Source of the DNA: Coniella vitis
Lineage: Eukaryota; Ascomycota; Sordariomycetes; Diaporthales; Schizoparmaceae
DNA length: 64,000 nt
Direction of reading: 5' to 3'
Assembly (NCBI GenBank): GCA_011317545.1
Contig: WUJK01000002.1
Span: 4,526,001-4,590,000 of the forward strand
The notes under the pieces were generated by a model that saw only the letters and a list, made by a program, of their open reading frames with translations, had not been told where the DNA came from and ran no database searches. Positions 31,973 to 42,300 of the stretch are shown piece after piece; within the stretch, counting starts at the first letter, position 1; each line of letters opens with the position of its first letter. A program made the translations under genes and the position numbers.

Positions 31973-34962
31973 TTATATGCCTTTTCCATACTCCTCAATA
32001 ACACTCCTCGGCTTTACATACTTTCCAAGAGCGCGGTATGGGAGGTCATATCCAAAAGCTTTTGGCCCTCCGATATCAAGACCTGCCGGAACCTCGGTCC
32101 ACCTTGGGGAACAGGTAATACCGATGACAGTGACTCTGTAGCCATACTTGAATTCTGAACTCCCAGAGCCCTACCAGATCCGTTCTCCAAAATAGCAATA
32201 AGGTCCGGTACGGTTGCAATGGTGCGGATTGTCCCATCTTCAGCAGTATGCTCGGCCAATATATTCTCGTTCTTGAAAGGGATCTTCAAAACGCCTCCCG
32301 AGACGAGCGCTTTTGTCTTCTTGGTGGAATCCTCGTCCTGCTCACCGTCGCCCAGCGCAGCGATATGGACGGTGCCATGGGAGTGACCTTTGACGAGTCT
32401 CCGCTCAACAGCAACGATTTTGCCCCTAAACAAGACCTTGGCAGCATCTGGGCCCCCTGCTTCGTCAATGATGGCCTCAGCGACGGCTGACAGGCGACTG
32501 CTAGTCTCGCACCTTGCTATGCATCTGCCAATGCGCCACGCAAGCGAGCATGTGTTGAGTATCCCATATTTTCTCACATTATCCGTAGTAGTCGGTCGAG
32601 CCGCCATGCCAACCCGACTTCCCATTTCCGAGCATGATGCCCTCAGAGCCCTGTCTACAATCTCATCGTCGGGTGCGCGAGTCATAATAATGCTCTTGCC
32701 GTCCCCCGAGTCGATGGCGCAGGGGACCAATTGGCCAGGCATATGGACCGCGAGAGTTGTCTGCCAATATGTTGGGTACGCCCGTCCCATCCAGTCCGCG
32801 TCGATGACAGGGACATCGAAAAACCGCGACGAGCCCACGAGCATCGGCTCCAAGCCATTCGCGCCGCCTATCTCGAGACCCATGACGGCATCGAACGTCT
32901 TGTGCTGCATGTACTCCATCAGCACTTCAAACGCCCGCACTGTCTCTAGAGATTGCAGTCTCTCTACAGACACGGCCGGAGAGCCCATATGGCCTCCCCA
33001 ATAGACCACGGCGTCTTCCTTCAGGGCTGACTCGTCGATAATGCGGATCTTGTGCCCAGCCCGCACAATGTCGCGGAGCTGGAGCAGGCTCGACGCTGGG
33101 CTGCCACCGCCTGCACAGCCGAGCACGTAGCAGCCGTCTGCGAGCCATTCCAGGTCCTTCTCGTTTAAAAGCCACTCGAAAATACCTTCGGCATTCTCGG
33201 TGATACAGGGTTTATATGTGAAGGGGTTTACTCTGGCGTCTTCGAATGTCTTCAACTCGAGATCTTTAGGTACCTCGATATCATCATCGCTGGCTATCAG
33301 GTCGACCAAGTCTGTATCCGCCTCGGCACCTTGGACGCGGAAGTCAATGTCTCCGATGGCTTTGACAATAATACGGACTTGATTAGAAACGTATTGCAGT
33401 GGCATGCTCTCAACCTCAGCAATGGAAATGCTCGTCTCGAGTGCTCCGGCAGCCAGTGCTCGCTGAACAGCGAGTTCTTTGGCGTACTGCACAGCCTGAG
33501 CCTCAGTCTGATGGGTCGTATTCTGCACTATATCAACACTCCCGCAGACTCGCGAGATGGCAGCCCCAACCGCATTGGCCACATCGTGGAACGGCGGGCG
33601 TATCACCTCAGATGCACCAGCGATCACGTCCGGGGCCAGCACCGCTCCGCCGCCAACCAAGAGGACGGGCATAGGGTCTGCCGATGTCTTGACCACATCG
33701 ATAGCGCCGTCTAGAAGATGCTTGATACGTCCCCGAGCCGCGTTCACGAGTTCGCGCGGGAGATGTGCCACCTTGCTGACATCGCCCATCTCGGCCTGCC
33801 CAGAAGCGACGGCGATATCCGAGGCAGTGCACATCTGGCCGCCAAATATAAGAGCCTTGTCTGTCAGGAAATGGCCAACTGATTCAGGTCCAACCTGCAA
33901 TCTCCCAACATAAGGTTGCTCTCTCACAACTGACCCTCCGCCAAGCCCAATCGAGTGCAGATGGGGCATGGAGTAGTTGACGCGCACGCCAGAAACGGTG
34001 ACATAGGCAGAGGCCTGTCTTGGGAGCCCGTTGGCGAGGATCACTCCGACATCTGAAGTCGTGCCTCCAATGTCAACCACGATAGCTGAAGTTCCTCCGG
34101 CATCGAGCCCTGCGAGATATGCGGCGCCCCTCATCGAGTTTGTCGCACCGCTTGAGAAAGTCCTGATCGGAATCTTGGCCGCCGAAGCCGAGTCGAGGAC
34201 CGTGCCGTCGTTCTGAGTAATAAAGAGCGGGCACGACAGCTGCAGTCTCTTGATAGCGAGCCGGAACCGGCTCACCGTCTTACGCGCGTATGCGAGGATC
34301 GCTGCATTCAGGATGCTCGCATTCTCTCGCTCCAGAAAGCCGATATTGGCCACCTCGTGCGAGCAGACGATATCAGTACCCGAGTCGAGCTCTCGGGCCA
34401 TAATGTCTCTCACACGGTCCTCCTGCTTGAAGATCTCATCGATAGGCGAGAAGACGCCTGCAATGACCACGGCCTTGAGGCCTAGCGCCTTGATCTTCGC
34501 ACACTCCCGTACCACCTGCTCTTCGCTTATGGGCGCCTCTTGCGCGCCGTCAATGTGGAGCCCTCTGTCGACAATACCGCAGTATCCGTTCAATATAGCC
34601 GCCAGGTCTTTGGGAAAATTCGAAAATGGAGGCACCTCGCGCAGAAACGAGCGCGAGAGCCTGATCACAGCCACCTTACACAGGCGGCGGGCGTCGCGCT
34701 CCACCACGCTGTTGATAAAGTGTGTGGTCCCAATGGTGACGCTGGCGATGCGCTCGGGGCAAATACCCCCGTTGGCGGACAGCACAGCTCGGACTGCAGC
34801 CTCAATGCCCGATGTCGCGTCAGGAGTTGTTGGTGTCTTCTTGTACGTGAGCACGCCTCGACTTGCGTCGCCCTGTGCTGCCAGCGCCATGTCGATAGCC
34901 ACGGCATCCGTGTTGGTGCCGCCAACGTCAACACCGATACGGATCGTCTGGTCGTGTGTCAT
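31973..34962 (-). CDS. Hydantoinase A/oxoprolinase-DUF917 fusion protein, frameshifted near its 3' end
   Basis: An ATP-dependent lactam/hydantoin-opening family protein. The start is taken at MTHDQTIRIGVDVGGTNTDAV (34962); an ATG at 34989 is possible. The Hydant_A N-terminal domain (IGTTHFINSVVERD) and the Hydantoinase_A domain (AIVVDIGGTTSDVG, GLGGGSVV, LLVGGGAVL) occupy residues 1 to about 560; a DUF917 domain follows (LADGCYVLGCAGGGSP, VYWGGHMGSPAVS, DADWMGRAYPTYWQTT), a fusion known in fungi. As given, the frame ends at 32014 after a shuffled tail. The conserved tail (EFKYGYRV, SPRW, GGPKAFGYDLPYRALGKYV, PRSVIEEYGKGI) is intact in the next frame, from about 32155 to the stop at 31973-31975, so one base is missing near 32156-32162 (GTTCAGAA where the family has G-V-P-E). 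This is either a recent disabling mutation or a sequence error. There are no introns. Confidence 0.88.
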
Positions 34963-35708
34963 GGTGGCGCGTCTCTGGTTGTTTGACAAAATGCTGTTCT
35001 CTGTTTCTTGTCTTCGTAAGTACTGATTGGCGTGTTGAGGAAAATGGAAAAATTGCGCGCCGATCTACCATAAAGTAATGGTTCTGCCGGATCGCTTATG
35101 ATTTGATATGTTATCTGCCAGCCTCGGTGCATGATGCTCTTCCCCTCATACATATCATAGAGGATGCATAGCGTTTAATATGATACACCCCGGGCGAAGA
35201 CTTGGTCTACCCCGTAGATAGATATTCAGCTTTAAAGCTCTCGAGAGCAATAAAATCATGTTTTATTTATTCAACTCATCAGTATACACATAGGTATGTA
35301 GTAACATTACCGCTCCATACGCCTCATTCCTTTTTTCTTTTTTCTTCCTTTCCGTTTTCTTTTTGCTCAATCGGAATACTCTTATTGGTTTATTGGAAGA
35401 GAGAGACACAATACCTTTGTATATCATATATCATTGAGATTCATTATATTGCTGGTATTATCTTTCGTTGAGCAGATTAAGCCCCGCGAATACTTGTCTA
35501 AGAAGAGGTCTGCAGCACCGAAAGCCAACCGACCTAGATCTCGTTCTTTCTCGAGCCCGCGTTTCTAGTTTAATTCGCTGCAGCTCGTCTCCCTCATTTC
35601 GATCATACTTTTAATGAAGCTGTCAAGTTCATATTGCTGGCCACAACCCAGTCAATCTTGCATCGGACTCACCCATCTGGCTCTGTCAAATAAGTCGCAA
35701 AGGTTTGG
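34963..35708. other. Upstream region of the hydantoinase-like gene, up to the transposon boundary
   Basis: About 750 bp of ordinary intergenic DNA with T-rich tracts (35328-35365). No gene seen. It stops abruptly where the retrotransposon block begins at 35709. Confidence 0.5.
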
Positions 35709-36178
35709 TATAATGATCCTTGCCTGAATCCCTGATTCTGGAAGTACCTATAAGTTGTATATTAGCAGGCGGGGAAGTATTACCTTTAAGTCTTCGTACG
35801 TTATTAAGTAATATTAAGTATTATAAATAATTAAGAGGGATTACCCTATTATATAAAATAATACTTAGATTTATAACTAAAGACTATAAGGAAACTATCT
35901 AATATTAAGCCGTAAACTCCTATCCTTATATCTTTCTATTATCTTAGTAAGTTGATATAATCGATATCGATTCTATCGATCTATAATATATTAATCGATA
36001 GAGTCGATATCGATTCTATCGATCGTATAACTATTAGGACCCTAACCCTAATTATATTATTATAGGTATCCGGATATCCTTATATAAGAGTTCCTTATTA
36101 ATCTATTAAGGTTCCGATTTATTAGTATATAATTACGCTAGCTTATTCCTATAATCTATATATTTATAGGTTATAATA
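35709..36178 (-). repeat. A2 LTR (470 bp), block boundary
   Basis: Begins TATAATGATCC and ends GGTTATAATA; RIP has turned the usual TG...CA termini into TA...TA. The middle holds a cluster of ATCGAT/TATCGAT motifs and a CCCTAACCCTAA stretch at 36040-36051. On the right a polypurine tract (on the minus strand) follows. Flanking host DNA ends at 35708. Confidence 0.85.
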
Positions 36179-36358
36179 TTATCTCCCTTCTATTAATCTT
36201 TATCCCTAAAGACCTATAATATTTCCGTAAATAGTCCTGCCTAATATTCTTACTTCGGATTATATTTTCCTAATTCGTTATATCGTTATCTTCTCGTATA
36301 ACGAAACCTCGTTTATTAAATCTAAAGTCTAATTCTGCTAAATAGAAGTTATCCTTAT

Positions 36359-36829
36359 TATTATAACCTACGAACGTATAGGTTATAGGAATAGGCTAGC
36401 GTAACTATATACGAGCAAATCGGAACCTTAACGGACCGATAGGGATCCCTTATATAAGGATATCTAGATACTTATAATAATATAATTAGGGTTAGGATCC
36501 TAATAGTTATATAATCGATAGGATCGATATCAACTATATCGACTAGTATATTATAGATCGATAGGATCGATATCGATTATATTAACTTATTAAGATAATA
36601 GAAGGATATAAGGATAGGAGTTTATAGCTTAATATTAGATAGTTTCCTTATAATCTTTAGTTATAAATCTAAGTATTACCTTATATAATAGGGTAATCCC
36701 TCTTAATCTCTTATAATACTTAATATTACTTAATAAACGTACGAAGACTTAAAGGTATATTTCCCCCTCCTACTAATATATAACTTATAGGTACTTCTAG
36801 AATCAGGGATTTAGGCAAGGATTATTATA
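36359..36829 (+). repeat. Solo family A LTR (471 bp) with target-site duplication CTTAT
   Basis: An inverted copy of the A2 LTR, starting TATTATAACC and ending GGATTATTATA, flanked by CTTAT on both sides (36354-36358 and 36830-36834). A perfect 5-bp duplication and no internal sequence mean insertion followed by LTR-LTR recombination. It interrupts the 3' internal region of A2. Confidence 0.9.
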
Positions 36830-37031
36830 CTTATATTTAATTATTCTTTCGAACGCCTTCGAGATATATCCTTATTCTTATTACGATTCTAAAGGTAAGA
36901 CTTCTTATTAAGTTTCCCCTAGTAATTCTTCTCGCTATACCGAGTATATATATTTAAAACTTCCTCGTTACGATATTTTAGAAACGATTAATTCTACCGA
37001 CCTTTTATATATCTCTTTATAATATTAAAAG

Positions 37032-37286
37032 TTAGAGGATAAGATTAAGGAGCTAGAAGATAAACTAATATACTTATATAGGTAGAAGAAGATATAGTAA
37101 GAGCGGATAGCGTATACTATTCGTTATAGTTTATCGAATTTAGAGGACCTAGATTATATAAAGCGTAAGGAGGTAAAGAGGGAGCGTTTAGCTACCGAGG
37201 CTAAATATCGTTCTATAAAGCCGATTATTCCTAAAGGCTTATTACTTAAGGGTTTTATAATTATTATATTAAAGGATTTTAATTAA
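37032..37286 (+). pseudogene. Antisense coiled-coil reading frame in A2
   Basis: On the strand opposite to A2 pol, one frame reads LEDKIKELEDKLIYLYR.KK...ERIAYT...LEDLDYIKRKEVKRERLATEAKYR, strongly helical and heptad-like, ending in TAA at 37284-37286. The interrupting stops are TAG or TAA at positions that would be CAG or CAA before RIP. It corresponds in position to the better preserved frame at 38701-39222 in A1. The real start is not visible. Confidence 0.4.
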
Positions 37287-37448
37287 TCTAGGATTTCTCT
37301 ATTATCTTTATCTAATTTTCTTATTAATAATTTATAGGGTATTAGAGCTTTTAGTTTATAACTTTAATTTTCTTAGAGTTATTATTAGGGGTTTTTAATA
37401 AAGGTCTAGTTATTCCTATAGATAGCTATTATAATTAAAAATACGAAT

Positions 37449-37520
37449 AGTCTTATAGCTTAATAGTTAGAATTCCTAGTTTTTTATTAGGAGGTCCGGG
37501 GTTCGATTCCTTATAATACC
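37449..37520 (+). repeat. tRNA-like sequence in A2 (degraded)
   Basis: 72 nt that align end to end with the tRNA-like sequence in A1 at 39274-39345. The T-arm GGTTCGATTCC is intact; the anticodon stem is CCTAG...TTAGG with a T-rich loop. More RIP-altered than the A1 copy. Confidence 0.5.
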
Positions 37521-37999
37521 TTCTCTATCCGAAGCTATAATAACTTTTATTTTTATATTCTTTAATAAGGTCTAGGTATATATTTTTCGGTAGTTCTTAA
37601 GTATTTTCCAAATTATTATAATTTTTCTATTTAATAAGGTATTATTTTCTATATCCGTATTTATATAAGTCGAGAATCTATTTAACTTTATATTATACTT
37701 ATTCTAGTTCGATAATATCTATATAGTATAAGAGTTCTACGTCTATTAGTACTAATTCTAGGAGTAAAATATAGAAGATTAGGTATAAGCGTATATATAA
37801 GATTTCCAATTTATAGTTAATTAGTAAAATCTATTATATAATTTTATAAGGTCCGAGCTTTTTATAATTAAGTTTATTACTAGGTTTAGTAGTTTTAATA
37901 TTTTTATAATTAAGGTAGACTTTATCTCCCTTTTATAGGATTAGTCCTTTAATCCTTTTCTAATTAGCGTATTTCGTTATTTATTCTTTAATATCCTAA

Positions 38000-38455
38000 T
38001 ATAACGATCCTTGCCTAAATCCCGGATTCTGGAAGTACCTATAAGTTGTATATTAGCAGGTAGGGAAGTATTACCTTTAAGTCTTCGTATGTTATCGAGC
38101 AATATCAAGTATTATAAGTAATTAAGAGGGATTACCCTATTATATAAAATAATACTTAGATTTATAACTAAAGACTATAAGGAAAACTATCTAATAGCTA
38201 GGAAATCTATCGTCCTTATATCCTTCCGTTATTCTATTTATTAATATATAGCCTATCTAAGCCTATTAATGCCTATAATTGCCTATTAACTATCCGATGG
38301 GTAATAGTGATCTCTTATAGGCTTTACCCTAACCCTAATTATATTATCCGTATTCCTTATATAAGAGATCCCTATCGGTCCGTTAAGGTTCCGATTTACT
38401 AGTATATAGTTGCGCTAGCCTATTCCTATAACCTGTATATTTATAGGTTATAATA
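38000..38455 (-). repeat. A1 3' LTR (456 bp)
   Basis: TATAACGATCC...GGTTATAATA. Contains CCCTAACCCTAA at 38327-38338 and a repeated GCCTAT motif in place of the ATCGAT array seen in the A2 LTR. Same length as its partner; differences from it are C-to-T or G-to-A. Confidence 0.9.
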
Positions 38456-38700
38456 TTATCTCCCTTCTATCGGTCTTTATCCCTAAAGACCTATAGTATT
38501 TCCGTAAGTAATCCTGCCTAATATTCTTACTTCGGATTATACCTTCCTAATTCGTTATATCTTCTAGAATTATAAAATCGCATACTACGAATTCGTCCTT
38601 ATCTTTATCCTAGAAGCGTATTACTACTCTAAATCGTTTTATATATATCGAAACCTAAGGTTACGAAGTTATACCTTATTCGTTATACCTAGAGGAGGGG

Positions 38701-39222
38701 TTAGTATATAAGATAGTTAATAGTATAAAAAGTTATACGTAATATACTAAACGAAATCGTTCTTATAATACGTTACGAGTACTAGTATCCTCGTATAAGT
38801 AGTTTTTCTTAGTAGTTCTTGCTATACTAGTATTAACTCTTTCCTTAGTATCTAAGATTAACGACGAGTTAATATGTTTAGATAGTCGTAAATTAGAGGA
38901 AGAGGAGCGCTTACTTAAGCGTTAGAGAGAACTTACCGACGTATAAGCCCGTCTAATAGAAACTTTAGCTAGATTATCTCGTCTAAAGAAATAACGACGG
39001 TTTCTTTAGGAGAAGGGTATAAAGTTAGTAAACGCTAGTTTAGAAGAGGAGGAGCGTAAGCGGGTTACTAAGGCCGTTTAAACCGTAGCTGCTAAGGAGG
39101 CTATTCTATCTATATAGGATCCTTCGTTTAAAGGTACGGATTGGAATACGTTAGCGGCGCCTAACGCTACGATTAATTAGTCCGGATTCGACCTAGGAAG
39201 TCCGAGTATAGGTAGCTTTTAA
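38701..39222 (+). pseudogene. Antisense coiled-coil reading frame in A1
   Basis: One frame on the strand opposite to pol reads, from 38881, SRKLEEEERLLKR.RELTDV.ARLIETLARLSRLKK.RRFL.EKG and continues EEEERKRVTKAV.TVAAKEAI, ending GSPSIGSF at a TAA (39220-39222). Each dot is a TAG or TAA that a C-to-T change would make from a Gln codon. Long charged heptads predict a coiled coil. I have the impression of similar short hypothetical proteins in other fungal genomes but cannot verify that here. Upstream of 38881 the frame stays mostly open to about 38701; the start is unknown. Confidence 0.5.
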
Positions 39223-39273
39223 TAAGGGGTCTAGTTATTCCTATAGGTAGTTATTATAGTTAAAGATACGAAT

Positions 39274-39345
39274 AGTCTTATAGCTTAGTAGTTAGAGCTC
39301 CTAGTTTCTTACTAGGAGGTCCGGGGTTCGATTCCCTATAGTGCC
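39274..39345 (+). repeat. 72-nt tRNA-like sequence (Arg-TCT-like) in A1
   Basis: D-arm GCTTAGTAGTTAGAGC, anticodon stem CCTAG/CTAGG around loop TTTCTTA (anticodon TCT if numbered normally), variable AGGTC, and T-arm with GGTTCGATTCC. The acceptor stem pairs poorly (AGTCTTA with TAGTGCC), as expected after RIP. A T-rich stretch at 39370-39378 could have been a pol III terminator. It lies antisense to the retrotransposon, in the same place in A1 and A2, so it is an old part of the element, not a working host tRNA gene. Confidence 0.55.
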
Positions 39346-42300
39346 TTCTCTATCTAAGGCTATAATAACTTTTTATTTTCGTATTCTTTAATAAGATCTA
39401 GGTATATATTCTTTAGTAGTTCCTAAGTATTTTCCGAATTATCGTAGTTTTTCTATTTAATAAGGTATTATTTTCCGCGTCCGCGTTTATATAAGTCGAG
39501 AATTTATTTAACTTCGTATTATACTTATTCTAGTTCGATAATATCTATATCGTACGAGAGTTCTGCGTCTACTAGTACTAGTTCTAGAAGTAAAATATAG
39601 AAGACTGGGTATAGACGTATATATAGGATTTCGAGTTCGTAGTTAACTAGGGAAATTTATCGTATAATTTTATAGGGTCCGAGTTTCTTATAATCGAGTT
39701 TATCGCTAGGTCTGGTAGTTTTAATATTTTTGCGGTTAAGGTAGACTTTATCTCCCTTCTATAAGATTAGTCCCTTAATCCTTTTCTAATTAGCGTATTT
39801 CGTTATTTATTCTTTAACGTCCTAAAGTATATATCGAGTATCTTCGTATAATTACTTAATTCTTCTAGCGTATTAGTCTACCGTTTCTACGTTTCTACCT
39901 AATAGTGTTTTATAGTATACCGTAGGGTTATATCCGTAGAGTAGGAAGAATAGTGATTTTCCTATACTCGTTATATCTATACTATTATAGGCGAATTACG
40001 CAGTTAGTAAAAGTTCGACCTAATTATCTTATTCGTAGTTAACGTAGTATCGTAGATATTGTTCTATAATCTAGTTAGTATATTCCGTTTATCCGTCTAT
40101 CTAAGGATAAAATGCCGTAGATATACGTTATATTATTCCGAGGTATTTAGTAAGTAAGATCCAGAATTTCGATACGAATTTTCTATCTCTATCTAATATA
40201 ATTTCCTAAGGTATTCCGTAGTTAGCGATAATAATGCGGAGGAATATATATACGAGTTCTTCTACGGTACTACTTTCTTTATATAATAGGAAGTATATAT
40301 ACTTACTTAGTCTGCAAACCACTACTAAGATACTATCGTACTATACCTAAGTTAAGGGTTCTCGTAAGAGGGGTAGCTTAGTAATAAAGTCTAGACTAAT
40401 AGAGGACTAGATAATCGTAGGTATTAGTAGAGGTTATAATAGTCCGTAAGGTTTATATCGTTCTATCTTATTCCGTTTATATATATTATAGTTATTAACG
40501 ATATCCGTAACTCGTTTCTTAAGGTTTAATAGGTTCTAATAGCGTTAGATCCTTTTATAGGTTACTCTAATTCCTTAATATTTATATACTAGTACGCTAT
40601 AGATACTTCTAATATAATCGTCTTATTTTAATATTATTATACTATCGAGGTTAGGTATTTCTCCTTCGATATATAGTATTACGTTAAGTTCCTTAATAAT
40701 AGATAGTATAGTAAGGTTACCTTCCGAATCTTCTTTAAAGATTACTATAATATCTTAGTCTTTGCTGTTGCTATCCTTATAGTCTGATTATCTGCTAAGA
40801 GCGTCTGCTTATTCGTTTTCCTTGCCTTTACGGTAGATAATCTTAAAGTCGAATTCTAATAGAAATTCGTACTATCTAACTTATCGTTTATTAAGCTACT
40901 TTATCGAGGTAAATACCTGGAGATTCTTATAATCCGTATATATAAGAATTTGTTATTTTGCGCCGATAAGGTAGTATCGCTATTCCCTAAAAGCTTCTAC
41001 TATTACTATAAGTTCTTAATCGGGCGTTCTATAGTTAAGTTCTAGTCCGTTTAATTTCTTACTAAAATTACTAATTATCCGTAGTCGTCCCTTATTATCT
41101 CGTTATCCGAGTTATCCACCGAGTATATAATCTGATATATCTATCTCGATCTCGAAAACTTTATCTTAGTCTGCTTCGACTAGGATTAGTTCTAATATAA
41201 CTACGTCCTTAATTATACTAAAGGCTTTCTATACTTATTCGTTCTAGTTAAAGGTAACGTCCTTTTTCGTAAGTTCCGTAAGTAGTATTATAATACTACT
41301 ATAGTTCTTAATAAATTATCGGTAGAAGTTGGTATAGCTTAAGAAGGCTCTAATATCTTTAACGTTCTAAGGTATAGGCTAATCCCTAACTACCTATACT
41401 TTATCTTTCTATATTCGTATATACCCTAATATAATAGTATATCTAAGGTAGTTAACTTCTTAAGTATTCTAGTTATATTTAGTAGATTCTACTAAAATCT
41501 TATTATCTTAGAGGATTTATAGGATTATCGTAATATACTTCTAGTATTCTTCGAATATTTTTAAGTAAATAAGGATATCGTCTAGGTAAGCGATTATAAA
41601 ATAGTCGAGGTATTCGCGTAAGATAAAGTTTATTATTTCCTAGAATAATACGGGGGCGTTAGTAAGTCCGAATAGTATAATAAGGTATTCGAAATATCCG
41701 TAGCGTATTCTAAACGCTATTTTCTATTCTTCTCCGGGTTTAATACGAATATACGTATATCCTTCCTTAAGGTCGAGGGCCGTAAACTATTAGGCTCCTC
41801 TAAGTCTATCTCTAAGTTCTTTAAAGAGAGGTAAGGGGTATCGATTCTTAATTATAATATCGTTAAGTTACCGATAGTTAACGTATAGTCGTAGTTTGCC
41901 GTTTTTCTTTAGTATAAATAGGATTAGGTATCCTGCTGGTAAATATAAGGGTCTAATATAGCCTTTCTTAAGGTTTTCGTCGATATATTCTCTAAGTGCT
42001 TTAAGTTTATCCTTATCTAATCCGTAGATAGGGAAGAACTTTAATTATTCTCCTTCTTTAAGCGGGATCTCGTAGTCGTATAGGCCGTGCTCTAATAGGC
42101 CGTTATCGAATTTTCCTTAAAATAGTTTTATAAACTTCCGATACTCTTCTAGTATACCGGAGAGGTTTCTAAACGTATCTTTATCTTATATAGTTGCTAT
42201 TATAAGGAGATATCGTTATATATACTTAGTTCCTTCTTAAATTTATTACGATAATATATCCTGCTATCTATAGAATCCTATTATATTATATCCTAATCCG

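Noticed and set aside
39274..39345. Functional host tRNA-Arg gene
   Set aside because: Acceptor stem mismatched, RIP-altered, and repeated in A1 and A2 as part of the transposon.
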